DNA from: a virus
Strand: one strand, 5' to 3'
Length of the DNA stretch: 64,000 bases
Virus record (IMG/VR): IMGVR_UViG_3300012988_000003
Location: 1 to 64,000 of that record
Below are positions 50,476 to 57,760 of the stretch, in pieces. Under the pieces are notes generated by a model. It did not search any database. It saw nothing but the letters and a program-made list of their open reading frames with translations, and was not told the DNA's origin. The translations under genes and the position numbers were made by a program. How positions within the stretch are numbered: position 1 is the first letter of the stretch; each line of letters opens with the position of its first letter.

Positions 50476-50666
50476 AGTCCGTACCTCGCTCTCCGCTCTT
50501 CCTGTGTTTCATGGAGAAGTTGTCTGCCCTCTCTTGACTGCCAGTACAGGTGCGTGATGTACAGCGGTTCGTCGGTGTCCTGAAAGTGCAGGACCTTGCA
50601 ATGAAGGCAGTGGTAGTACGTCACCGGCTGCATCTTGACGAGTGCTGGAGCAGGAGAGGCGGTCAT
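50472..50666 (-). CDS. Small protein with CLHC zinc motif
   Basis: 64 residues from ATG 50666 (overlaps the upstream TGA). VTYYHCLHCKVLHFQDTDEPLYITHLYWQS has CxxC...H...H, a short finger. Similar YxCLHC proteins occur in acidobacterial prophages, from memory. Confidence 0.6.
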   Translation of the reverse strand: MTASPAPALVKMQPVTYYHCLHCKVLHFQDTDEPLYITHLYWQSREGRQLLHETQEERRARYGL

Positions 50667-50833
50667 GCGGCCTTCCTTTTCCGTAGCCACCTGATGACAT
50701 CTCCGAAGAACCATCCCGCAAGCAGGGCGCTGCTACCTATCAGGCCATTTGCAAAGGTGGAGTATCGCCACCAAAGCCCACCCCAAATAATCGCCAAGAC
50801 AAAACCAATCAGCGTTTTCGTGCGATGGCTCAT
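50663..50833 (-). CDS. Two-helix membrane protein
   Basis: 56 residues from ATG 50833 (ATGA overlap upstream and downstream). Two hydrophobic helices (LIGFVLAIIWGGLWW and GLIGSSALLAGWFFGDVI) joined by a short loop and a basic tail (RWLRKRKAA). Size and topology fit a small holin or a superinfection membrane factor. Confidence 0.6.
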   Translation of the reverse strand: MSHRTKTLIGFVLAIIWGGLWWRYSTFANGLIGSSALLAGWFFGDVIRWLRKRKAA

Positions 50834-50934
50834 AGCCCCACCACCAATCCATAGAACGCAGCGCCAAGAGCGCAGAAGATGAGAGAAAGACCGAAGCCGC
50901 AAACGAAGATGAACCAGGGTGAGAGCTTAGGCAT
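50830..50934 (-). CDS. 34-residue transmembrane microprotein
   Basis: ATG 50934 overlaps the end of the upstream gene by 8 bp, and its TGA overlaps the next ATG (ATGA). Almost entirely one hydrophobic helix (PWFIFVCGFGLSLIFCALGAAFYGLVVG). Its position in the chain of overlapped genes argues that it is translated. Confidence 0.6.
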   Translation of the reverse strand: MPKLSPWFIFVCGFGLSLIFCALGAAFYGLVVGL

Positions 50935-51148
50935 GGTCGGCCTCTGCTTCTTTCAGGAGTTCAGCGGCCTGAGCATTGAGGTAGGTTGCGACCCGGCAAA
51001 GCTTGTCGTGTACCGGCTGAAGTCGCATGGTCACAACCCGGGCCTTCATGATGATTTCCTGCGCACCGAGCAGAATGTCGATCTGCCGCGCTATTTCCGG
51101 TTCCGGCTCCGGTGTGTTCAGGCGGTCTGCGGTGATTTCTGTATTCAT
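50927..51148 (-). CDS. Hypothetical helical protein
   Basis: 73 residues from ATG 51148. Acidic start, then a long helix (IARQIDILLGAQEIIMKARVVTMRLQPVHDKLCRVATYLNAQAAEL) suited to coiled-coil dimerisation. A longer frame starts at 51184 inside the HNH gene. Function unknown. Confidence 0.55.
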   Translation of the reverse strand: MNTEITADRLNTPEPEPEIARQIDILLGAQEIIMKARVVTMRLQPVHDKLCRVATYLNAQAAELLKEAEADHA

Positions 51149-51149
51149 G

Positions 51150-51854
51150 TCAGGAGGCCTTCCTTCCTTTGGTCTTCCACTCACTTCCGGGGCGGCGATT
51201 GCGACTCTGTTCTGCTTTGCTTGCCCAACGGCAGTTTGTAGGCTCGTAGTTGCCGTTGTTGTCGATACGTTCCAGCGTTAATCCGCTTGGCCTAGGCCCC
51301 ATGTCCGCCAAGAAAGACCGGAATGAATTCCATCTTTCGCAAACCGCAATCCCCCTTCCGCCGTAACTAGGGAAATTCTTGTTGTTAGGGTCGTGGCATC
51401 TCCGACGCATGTTCAGCCAAGAGTTGTATTCCGGAAGCTGCTTAACACCTGGCCAGTTGCTCACTTTTTGCCGTGGCGGCTGGCGTCTTACATGGTTGAG
51501 CATGATTTGCTGGTGAGTTACCACGGCGAGATTTTCGGAGCGCCGGTTGTCCGTTCCGCGATTGTTGGTATGGCCTACTTCTTTGTCCGCTGGCGCATTT
51601 GTCAGGAAGCGATGCAGGTAGACGCGCCTTCTAGGGCCGTTCCCATATACGGTGGTGTAGGCGTACAACTTAAAGCGCTTGCCATTAGGGTAGGAATTCG
51701 CGACCCGCCAGAATCCGGCAGCCTGGACGCGATCAAGGTCTACGCGGTCGATGGATACTCCGAAGATTAAACCGTGCTTGGCGGGGCAGAAGAGAACGGC
51801 CACACTCGCGCCAACAGCTACGCGGTTGGTACGGTTCGTTCGGGTGGTTGTCAT
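51150..51854 (-). CDS. Tandem HNH homing-type endonuclease
   Basis: 234 residues with two HNH modules. First: [35 protein letters not shown] (HNH_3 pattern, residues about 78-112). Second: [16 protein letters not shown]...[23 protein letters not shown]...[18 protein letters not shown] (residues about 143-215). Each resembles a free-standing phage HNH protein, so this is a fusion or duplication. Probably a selfish homing nuclease inserted at the head of the early operon. Confidence 0.75.
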   Translation of the reverse strand: MTTTRTNRTNRVAVGASVAVLFCPAKHGLIFGVSIDRVDLDRVQAAGFWRVANSYPNGKRFKLYAYTTVYGNGPRRRVYLHRFLTNAPADKEVGHTNNRGTDNRRSENLAVVTHQQIMLNHVRRQPPRQKVSNWPGVKQLPEYNSWLNMRRRCHDPNNKNFPSYGGRGIAVCERWNSFRSFLADMGPRPSGLTLERIDNNGNYEPTNCRWASKAEQSRNRRPGSEWKTKGRKAS

Positions 51855-51954
51855 GGGGCAGGAACTCCAGTTCTCGGTTAGCTGCGGTTACGCTGGGGAG
51901 AAATCGACGGGTGGCTCAGGAACCTCAGACTGCGCGACATCTCCCCAACCTCTT

Positions 51955-52182
51955 TTATGCGAATCTCACTGTCTCTTCGACCGCGTAATACCCCTTCAGT
52001 GAAAGCATCTGCATAAGCCTTGTCACGCGGCCAGGATCGAGACCCATTTCTCTTGCGATCTCGCCGTTTGCCGGTCTCTTGCCGCCACGCTTCCGGGTCA
52101 TGTCCTTCAAAGCTTCAAAGAATTCGCGCTCTTTTATGGTGAGCTCGTGCTGTGGTACCAGCTTCTTTGTCGATTTTTTCAT
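51955..52182 (-). CDS. Winged-helix repressor/regulator
   Basis: 75 residues from ATG 52182. LTIKEREFFEALKDMTRKRGGKRPANGEIAREMGLDPGRVTRLMQMLSLKGYYAVEET is a LexA/MarR-like winged helix (recognition helix DPGRVTRLMQML, wing YYAVEET). It is the first gene behind a strong consensus minus-strand promoter, with an operator just after the start point, which fits autoregulation. It probably controls the lysogenic switch. A TTG 21 bp upstream is less likely. Confidence 0.7.
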   Translation of the reverse strand: MKKSTKKLVPQHELTIKEREFFEALKDMTRKRGGKRPANGEIAREMGLDPGRVTRLMQMLSLKGYYAVEETVRFA

Positions 52183-52200
52183 GGGTGCTTTTACGTCCTT

Positions 52201-52212
52201 CAAGATACCGTG
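52201..52212 (-). promoter_or_regulatory. Operator O1 (CACGGTATCTTG on the minus strand)
   Basis: Inverted relative to O2 (52322-52333), to which it is identical over 12 bp. It lies 9 bp after the -10 of the minus promoter, so bound protein would block initiation of the regulator gene. Confidence 0.7.
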
Positions 52213-52221
52213 ATCGTGCTA

Positions 52222-52250
52222 ACAGTATCCCCTTGTTTTTTGCCTGTCAA
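52222..52250 (-). promoter_or_regulatory. Minus-strand promoter of the regulator/early operon
   Basis: TTGACA (52250-52245) is a perfect -35, followed by 17 bp and TACTGT (52227-52222). Transcription would start near 52215 and read through the regulator gene into the early operon. Confidence 0.75.
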
Positions 52251-52264
52251 GAGGAAAATTTGAT

Positions 52265-52276
52265 ATTTGTACAAAT
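52265..52276. promoter_or_regulatory. 12-bp palindrome ATTTGTACAAAT
   Basis: Perfect dyad midway between the two divergent promoters, close to the -35 of the rightward one. Candidate second operator for a different regulator. Confidence 0.5.
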
Positions 52277-52278
52277 TC

Positions 52279-52307
52279 TTGTTGCAATCAAGGTAGTGTT
52301 GTATTAC
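52279..52307 (+). promoter_or_regulatory. Plus-strand promoter of the methyltransferase-excisionase-integrase operon
   Basis: TTGTTG (52279-52284), 17 bp, TATTAC (52302-52307). Moderate match to sigma-70. O2 begins 14 bp after the -10. Confidence 0.55.
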
Positions 52308-52321
52308 AGTCCCCAAAGTAA

Positions 52322-52333
52322 CACGGTATCTTG
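52322..52333 (+). promoter_or_regulatory. Operator O2 (CACGGTATCTTG)
   Basis: Same 12-mer as O1 in opposite orientation, 65 bp before the start of the gene at 52398 and just downstream of its promoter. Confidence 0.7.
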
Positions 52334-52397
52334 ATGCATCGGCAACGGTGCAGTATTCACGGTAAGTAGATGAAGGGGAAGGGAAAGGGGATTAGAC

Positions 52398-53201
52398 ATG
52401 CAAAGAGAGAAACGTATTTCTACTGACGCGCTGGCGGTTTTAAGCGAGTGCGCCGTCGCAGGCAATGCCGTCCAGCTTCCGCCGTCGATGCTTGATCGGA
52501 AGCTCTACATGGAAGTTAATGCCGTGCTTGAGGGCATCGGCGGGAAGTGGAACAAAAAAGCCAAGGCCCACTTATTTAATGAGCCCGAACCTGAAATCGC
52601 GGATTTACTTGAGGGTTGCATTCAGACGGGGCTGGCGGTACCGCTATCGCGCAATGGCTACTTCCCAACGCCGCCAGACTTGGCAGACTACGTGGTAAGG
52701 TTGGCCGAGATTGAAGACGGAAATGCGGTTCTTGAGCCAAGCGCTGGAACCGGCAACATTGTTGAAGCCGTAGTGCGTACCCGCCGGAAAGCTCAGCTAG
52801 CCGCAGTCGAGAATGACCCCAAGCTACTCCAAAAACTTGCGTTGCTGCAGGACGGGCAAAACAAATTTGCCTGCGAAATATTCATTGTGCCTAGTGATTT
52901 CCTGCAGTACGCCCCAGGCCCGGTCTATGACCGCATTGTGATGAACCCGCCATTTAGCACCAAAGGCGCACCACTGGCCGATATAGATCACATCATGCAT
53001 GCATGGGAATTGCTCAAACCCGGCGGTCGCCTTGTTTCGATTGCCAGCGCGTCTCTCACGTTCAGGCGCGAAAAGAAAGCAGTTGATTTCCGCGAACATG
53101 TTGCGCGATACGGGAGTATCGAGGAATTGCCGGAGAAGTCCTTTAAGGAATCAGGAACGCTCACGCGGACGGTCATTGTTGTTCTAGTCAAGCTCTCATG
53201 A
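52398..53201 (+). CDS. DNA adenine (N6) methyltransferase
   Basis: 267 residues. SAM motif I AVLEPSAGTGNIVEAV and catalytic motif IV DRIVMNPPFS show an N6-adenine methyltransferase of the gamma-like order. ELLKPGGRLVSIAS is the later strand. An N-terminal segment (VLEGIGGKWNKKAKAHLF) recurs in phage orphan methyltransferases. First gene of the integration operon behind operator O2. It probably protects phage DNA or alters gene control. No cognate restriction gene is near. Confidence 0.85.
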   Translation: MQREKRISTDALAVLSECAVAGNAVQLPPSMLDRKLYMEVNAVLEGIGGKWNKKAKAHLFNEPEPEIADLLEGCIQTGLAVPLSRNGYFPTPPDLADYVVRLAEIEDGNAVLEPSAGTGNIVEAVVRTRRKAQLAAVENDPKLLQKLALLQDGQNKFACEIFIVPSDFLQYAPGPVYDRIVMNPPFSTKGAPLADIDHIMHAWELLKPGGRLVSIASASLTFRREKKAVDFREHVARYGSIEELPEKSFKESGTLTRTVIVVLVKLS

Positions 53202-53425
53202 TTGAGAAATTCCCTCAACTCGTAGACCAGAAGGTAGCCGCCGAGATGCTGGCGGTAACTCCTCACACCATGGAGCGCTGGCGCTATGAGGGTACCGGAC
53301 CGGAATATATAAAGATTGGAAGTGGCAAGCGGGGCATCGTGCGCTATGATGTGCGGGTTCTCCTGGCGTTTATCCGGGCGAACACACATGTGCCTTCCGT
53401 GCGGGCCGCACAGGACAGCGCATGA
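53198..53425 (+). CDS. Excisionase (MerR/HTH_17-like)
   Basis: 75 residues. VDQKVAAEMLAVTPHTMERWRYEGTGPEYIKIG...IVRYDVRVLLAFI is the standard excisionase helix-turn-wing fold (HTH_17). ATG overlaps the methyltransferase stop, and its stop overlaps the integrase ATG (ATGA). Directs excision by bending attachment-site DNA. Confidence 0.75.
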   Translation: MIEKFPQLVDQKVAAEMLAVTPHTMERWRYEGTGPEYIKIGSGKRGIVRYDVRVLLAFIRANTHVPSVRAAQDSA

Positions 53426-54474
53426 AACTTTTCAAGAAAAAGAAATCGCAGTTCCTGCACTACGACTTCACGGTAGGCGGTAAGCGCTACCGTGGTTCAA
53501 CCGGGGAAACAAACAAGAACCGGGCCACCACCATTGCATCCATGAAGCTCTCAAAGCTGATTGATGCCGGTGATGATCCGATACCCAAAAAGACACCGAC
53601 TCTCGCCGAACTGGCCGTGAAGTTCCTTGGCTTCGTAGACCAGACCGAGCGGAAGTCAAAAACAAAAACGTACTACCGAAGCGGATGGCGCTTGCTCGAA
53701 TCGACTCCACTTCGCAATATGCGAATCGACGGCATCACGGCAGAATTGCTGAACGTAATTCCTCTGCCCGGTTCACCGTCGAACGCAAACTGCGCGCTCA
53801 GAACGCTCAGAAGAATGCTCCGGCTGGCCGAATCGACCTGGGGGTTAATACGTAAAACCCCGAAGTTTGTTCTGCGGGCCGAGCAGGGGCGTAGACAGGT
53901 GCTGACCGAAGCCTTCGAACAGAAACTGCTGGCCGCGGCCGGGAAGCTGAAATGGAGAAAGAAGACCTTCGCGCTTTTCTCTGACGTGGTGATCTTGATG
54001 CGCGAGACCGGGATGAGGAACGAAAGGGAACTGTTCCAGGTCCTGATCGAGAACATCGACCGCAACAAAAAGGTGATCTTCGTACCGGACAGTAAAACAG
54101 CGTCTGGCCGGCGCGAGGTTCCAATCACCAACCGGGCACTGGACGTTCTGGTGTCTCGGATCGGTGAGCGGCGAACCGGCTGGCTCTTTCCATCGAAGCG
54201 CAACAAGACCGGCCACCTGAAGACCATGAACAAGTATTTCCGGATTGCCAGGCGGGCGGCAAAACTCCCTGAGGATCTGGTGCTCTATTGTGGACGCCAC
54301 GACTTCGGGACCCAAGGGGTAAAACTAACCGGCAACCTGCCACTGGTGATGAAAGCGATGGGACACAAGGACATCAAAACAGCCCTGCGCTATCAGCACC
54401 CCGACACAGACACACTGCGGGAAGCGATGAACGATCGCGGCCAGAAGCAGCAACAACCCGTAAGGTACCAGTGA
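53422..54474 (+). CDS. int: Tyrosine recombinase (integrase)
   Basis: 350 residues. The N-terminal arm-binding and core-binding parts (about 1-160) are basic. In the catalytic part: RETGMRNERELFQV (first Arg), DSKTASGRREVPIT (Lys), LYCGRHDFGTQ (Arg-His of box II), MGHKDIKTALRYQHP (His and Tyr nucleophile). It lies immediately before attP. Integration into a tRNA-Arg gene is predicted from the attP core. Confidence 0.9.
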   Translation: MKLFKKKKSQFLHYDFTVGGKRYRGSTGETNKNRATTIASMKLSKLIDAGDDPIPKKTPTLAELAVKFLGFVDQTERKSKTKTYYRSGWRLLESTPLRNMRIDGITAELLNVIPLPGSPSNANCALRTLRRMLRLAESTWGLIRKTPKFVLRAEQGRRQVLTEAFEQKLLAAAGKLKWRKKTFALFSDVVILMRETGMRNERELFQVLIENIDRNKKVIFVPDSKTASGRREVPITNRALDVLVSRIGERRTGWLFPSKRNKTGHLKTMNKYFRIARRAAKLPEDLVLYCGRHDFGTQGVKLTGNLPLVMKAMGHKDIKTALRYQHPDTDTLREAMNDRGQKQQQPVRYQ

Positions 54475-54477
54475 AAT

Positions 54478-54724
54478 CACGGCACACTTTACGGCACACC
54501 TTGTTTTTAAAGACTGTGGTAATGCTTGAGGAATCAACGCGGTAGAAAGAATTTCAGGCTTTAGATTCACTGACTACGAATCAGAAGGCCGGGAGTTCGA
54601 ATCTCTCAGGGCGCGCCATTCCTTTCAAGTATTTACCCATTTCAAGGCCCGCACGGACACGTGTCTGATGTACCCGTATTTACCCGCATTTGCGGGTGAT
54701 TTACGGCACACCTACGGCACACCT
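54478..54724 (+). other. attP: tRNA-Arg fragment core with integrase arm sites
   Basis: The core 54570-54618 equals the 3' part of a tRNA-Arg(ACG): anticodon stem-loop CTGACTACGAATCAG, T-arm with TTCGAATC, acceptor GGGCGCG plus CCA. The 5' half is absent. ACGGCACAC sites lie in pairs on both sides (54479, 54491 and 54703, 54714; 11-12 bp apart), like integrase arm sites. The right arm also has two TATTTACCC copies (54630, 54677) and an ACCCGC/GCGGGT dyad (54683-54698), possible excisionase or host-factor sites. Confidence 0.8.
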
Positions 54725-54731
54725 GAGGTTT

Positions 54732-55388
54732 ATGAAGCCATACTACGAGCACGGTGGAATAACGATCTACCACGGCGATGCGCGTGAAGTTCTGCCGCAG
54801 TTGACTGTATGGCCCGATTCGATTATCACTGATCCGGTTTGGCCGAACTCGAAGCCTTGCCTCGCCGGCGCCGGCGACCCTTACGGCTTGCTCCGTGAAG
54901 CTGCTGAGTGTTTCCCATCGGTCACGCAGCGCATAGTCATTCACCTTGGACAGACTTCCGACCCGCGAATCCTTGCAGCAATTCCGAGCAGTTTTCCATT
55001 TTTGCGTGTCGCCTGGTTGGCCTTCCATCGGCCGATCAGAATGGGACGGATGCTTTACGGTGGCGATGTCGCCTACGTGTTTGGTACGGCGCCGAAGTCG
55101 CGAAAGGGTCGGCGGGTATTGAGCGGGCAGACCGCGTGTAAATATCTTGGCCGAACCGACGAACACCCATGTCCACGCCAGCTTGCCCACATGGAATGGC
55201 TGCTCAGGTTTTACGCTGACGGTTTGGTAATCGATCCATTTATGGGCCGCGGAACCACTCTCAGTGCGGCGATCTTAGCCAAGCTTCCTGCCATCGGCAT
55301 AGAGATAGAGGAAAAGTACTGCGAGATTGCAGCCAAGCGCCTCAGTCAAGAAGTGCCTAATTTTAGCGATGCAGGAGTAAACGTCTAG
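54732..55388 (+). CDS. DNA methyltransferase (beta-type N4/N6), DPVW variant
   Basis: 218 residues from ATG 54732 (TGAGGTTT upstream). Order IV-then-I: ITIYHGDAREVLPQL, catalytic SIITDPVWPNS (DPVW in place of DPPY/DPPW), and FxGxG-like DPFMGRGTTLSAAI near the C-terminus. The second Pro of the catalytic motif is replaced by Val, which may affect base choice or activity. It abuts the right arm of attP. Confidence 0.75.
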   Translation: MKPYYEHGGITIYHGDAREVLPQLTVWPDSIITDPVWPNSKPCLAGAGDPYGLLREAAECFPSVTQRIVIHLGQTSDPRILAAIPSSFPFLRVAWLAFHRPIRMGRMLYGGDVAYVFGTAPKSRKGRRVLSGQTACKYLGRTDEHPCPRQLAHMEWLLRFYADGLVIDPFMGRGTTLSAAILAKLPAIGIEIEEKYCEIAAKRLSQEVPNFSDAGVNV

Positions 55389-55483
55389 TTTCCAAATTCG
55401 ATACACCACCAACGGGTGATTACTTATGAACCAAATAAAGCTACAATTCGTTCCAAGCCGCAACCTGCGGTCTGGAGCGCCAC

Positions 55484-55666
55484 ATGAAATCTACATTAGG
55501 AAAAATTTATCTGACACTTGCCGGGATAGTGTTCACCGCAACCCTTGCAGCAGCGTACAATCATCAATCGCGCCAGGTAGTCACCTCTGGCCCAGTAGTA
55601 ACACCCCAGCAGCTTTGTTGCGATCCAATCTGTCCACCGCCGATTTCCTGTCCGCGCCAGAAATAG
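55484..55666 (+). CDS. Small exported or membrane-anchored protein
   Basis: 60 residues, GGAG eight bases before ATG. KSTLGKIYLTLAGIVFTATLAAAYNHQ is a signal peptide or anchor (AAA cleavage). The tail has three close cysteines (CCDPICPPPISCP). Function unknown; periplasmic cysteine peptide possible. Confidence 0.6.
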   Translation: MKSTLGKIYLTLAGIVFTATLAAAYNHQSRQVVTSGPVVTPQQLCCDPICPPPISCPRQK

Positions 55667-55709
55667 TTTCCGCGTTCATGGGGTCGCACTGGACCGGGAG
55701 TGCGGCTCT

Positions 55710-56471
55710 ATGACGCTCGATTTGATCCTCTGGATTACACTGGCACTCGGCCAGTCTGTGCTTTCGGTGTTGGCCATACGCAGAAAAATCCGCTGCGCTT
55801 GGTTCCCGCAGTACATCTACTTTGTAACTACAAAAACATTCATATTGATGGCCGTTGCGTTCATCACGCGCGACTTGCGCCTGTACACCGTGATCAACAT
55901 GGTAATGGCCGCAGTTGGCCCTTTCATCGCTTTACTGGTCGTCGGTTCACTGTGGCGTCAAACCTTTGGGTCTCCCGCTTCGCTTCCGCCCGGTACGCTG
56001 ACACGATTCCGCACGCTGGTTTTAGCTGTCATCTGTCCGCTGACCGTGGTGCTGATTAGTTTCTTCCGCGCGCACTCCGCGCACGCCTACTTCAACTCAC
56101 TCATCAACCTTGAAACCGTGGTTTTAAGCGCCTCTGCCGTCACTCTTGCCTTGATGGTTGTCTACTCAAAGCATCTGGGAATCTCGTGGCGCTCAAAGCC
56201 AGCGGGAATCGTAATCGGTTTTCTGTGCTCGTTTGGAACCAACTGGCTGGCCACCTTTCTGACCGGCCAGGAAATCATATCCATCTACGCTGCTCAGCGC
56301 ATAGGGCTGGTGGCGTGTTTGATCTCACTCATTGTTTGGGCGCGTGTTCTGCTCGAAAAGGAACGTGACCCGGGAATGATCGCCGATGAACAACTTGATC
56401 GCGTACTGCAGGAATTTGGTCTCGCAGAAATGTTTGGTGCCAGGCTAAGGGTAAGACCAACTCATACCTAA
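55710..56471 (+). CDS. Seven-helix membrane protein
   Basis: 253 residues with seven hydrophobic helices (about 4-23, 37-56, 61-84, 103-121, 137-155, 166-185, 196-216) and a charged C-terminal helix (DPGMIADEQLDRVLQEFG). No transporter motif is recognised; similar proteins occur in acidobacterial genomes, from memory. It may be a lysogenic-conversion gene, as it lies between the integration genes and the tRNA cluster. Confidence 0.65.
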   Translation: MTLDLILWITLALGQSVLSVLAIRRKIRCAWFPQYIYFVTTKTFILMAVAFITRDLRLYTVINMVMAAVGPFIALLVVGSLWRQTFGSPASLPPGTLTRFRTLVLAVICPLTVVLISFFRAHSAHAYFNSLINLETVVLSASAVTLALMVVYSKHLGISWRSKPAGIVIGFLCSFGTNWLATFLTGQEIISIYAAQRIGLVACLISLIVWARVLLEKERDPGMIADEQLDRVLQEFGLAEMFGARLRVRPTHT

Positions 56472-56488
56472 AAAGCCCGAAAGTTTAG

Positions 56489-56914
56489 ATGAGGTTCGAC
56501 ATGATTCTGGCCATGAGGCAACAGTTTGGAATACTGCAGCGGTTCGTTGTTGAGCAGGAAAAGATACCAGTGAAGTACCCCGATCTGCTCGACCGGAAAG
56601 AATGGATGATTTACATGGGGCAAATAAAGCAGAAGTCGAGGCTGGCGGTTGAACTTTTAGACAAGCTCGACGACTCACTCACCGATGACAGCGAATTGAC
56701 GTTTCACGTCATTGAAGCCCGGGTCCAGGGTGTGGAAACGCACCGAATGGCCAACAGTCTGTACCTGACCGGGGTATTCAGGAAAGTAACGTCAATCTCT
56801 GCCAAAGGAGAGCTGGTTCGAGCGCAGTATGATATTTTGAGTGAGCTCATAAAACACGTTTTTATGTTGCTCGGAAAGGCGGACTTGATTGCCCGTATCA
56901 GCCGAGCAATGTAA
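56489..56914 (+). CDS. Hypothetical helical protein
   Basis: 141 residues, mostly amphipathic helices (FDMILAMRQQFGILQRFVVEQEK; KAELVRAQ-like charged runs) without cysteines. 17 bp after the membrane protein gene. Family unknown. Confidence 0.5.
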   Translation: MRFDMILAMRQQFGILQRFVVEQEKIPVKYPDLLDRKEWMIYMGQIKQKSRLAVELLDKLDDSLTDDSELTFHVIEARVQGVETHRMANSLYLTGVFRKVTSISAKGELVRAQYDILSELIKHVFMLLGKADLIARISRAM

Positions 56915-56930
56915 CGAGAGAAGAAGTACT

Positions 56931-57443
56931 TTGCCCAAGAGAGAACCACCGGAGACTCAGGCCGGCGGGAGCATCGAGGACACGATACTCCGAACGCTTG
57001 AGTCTCTGCGCGACCAGATGAAGAAAGCACGGCTGTTCCTTACGGCCGCTGAAGCTGCATGCGCACAGCTTGAGGCCATCCGCGCCGGCCAAGGCGCCGA
57101 GCCGCATCCACGAGCGATTGCCGACCTGCCCTACGTCGGCATGGACGTCATTGAAGCGATCCTGCTTCTGCTCAACGAACGCGACCGAGCTTTACCGCGC
57201 CAGGAGATCATTGATACCGTGCTGGCCCGCGGAGTCTTTGTCGGCAAGGGGATCGACGCCAAGGGCGAACCGGCGGTCCAAGTGGGAAAATCCCTGAAGT
57301 ACCATCTTCTTAGCCGAGACGAAAGACAGAGGACCTACGGTAAGCGGAATATCAAAGCGGTGGATCCGGTACTGCGCGAGATGAACGGACTGATTGGACG
57401 CTCCGAATGGCCGGATGAAAAGTTTGTGGTGGAGGCGAAGTGA
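56931..57443 (+). CDS. Hypothetical winged-helix-like protein
   Basis: 170 residues from TTG 56931 (AGAGAAGAAG upstream). N-terminal helix SIEDTILRTLESLRDQMKKAR, then a winged-helix-like domain (MDVIEAILLLLNERDRALPRQEIIDTVLARG...VGKSLKYHLLSR). Likely DNA-binding. Its stop overlaps the next ATG (TGATG). Confidence 0.55.
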   Translation: MPKREPPETQAGGSIEDTILRTLESLRDQMKKARLFLTAAEAACAQLEAIRAGQGAEPHPRAIADLPYVGMDVIEAILLLLNERDRALPRQEIIDTVLARGVFVGKGIDAKGEPAVQVGKSLKYHLLSRDERQRTYGKRNIKAVDPVLREMNGLIGRSEWPDEKFVVEAK

Positions 57444-57613
57444 TGGCAGCACCGCCGATAGGAATTATGCCGAGAAATATTTGGCGCGACAAGGTTACAT
57501 CCGAGCGCGTGAACGCCCTGCTTGATGCGATGGAGAGGTACGCTGATGCCGGAAAGTCTGTGCCGCTTGAATGGTTGAAAGAATTGCGCGAATTGCTTGA
57601 CAGCGCGGCTTAG
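57443..57613 (+). CDS. 56-residue hypothetical protein
   Basis: ATG 57443 overlaps the previous TGA. Sequence IMPRNIWRDKVTSERVNALLDAMERYADAGKSVPLEWLKELREL: two helices around a KSVP turn, a recurrent small-protein pattern in phages of this kind. Probably helical dimer; role unknown. Confidence 0.6.
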   Translation: MAAPPIGIMPRNIWRDKVTSERVNALLDAMERYADAGKSVPLEWLKELRELLDSAA

Positions 57614-57760
57614 TGCTTGCCTCTCAGCGCGGTCTATTGCATACTAATTTCTGAGAAGCGGCTTCCACGGCAATTTCTCCAGAGCCTCAAAGGTGCTGTA
57701 CCCGTACAACTTGGTGGTTGTCAGCGGGCGCGAACCGGAGAGGCTTTGCTATTGGTGAAC

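Noticed and set aside
55426-55713. 95-residue frame overlapping the small exported protein
   Set aside because: Ser/Arg-rich without domains; the other frame (55484-55666) has a ribosome site and a clear signal peptide.
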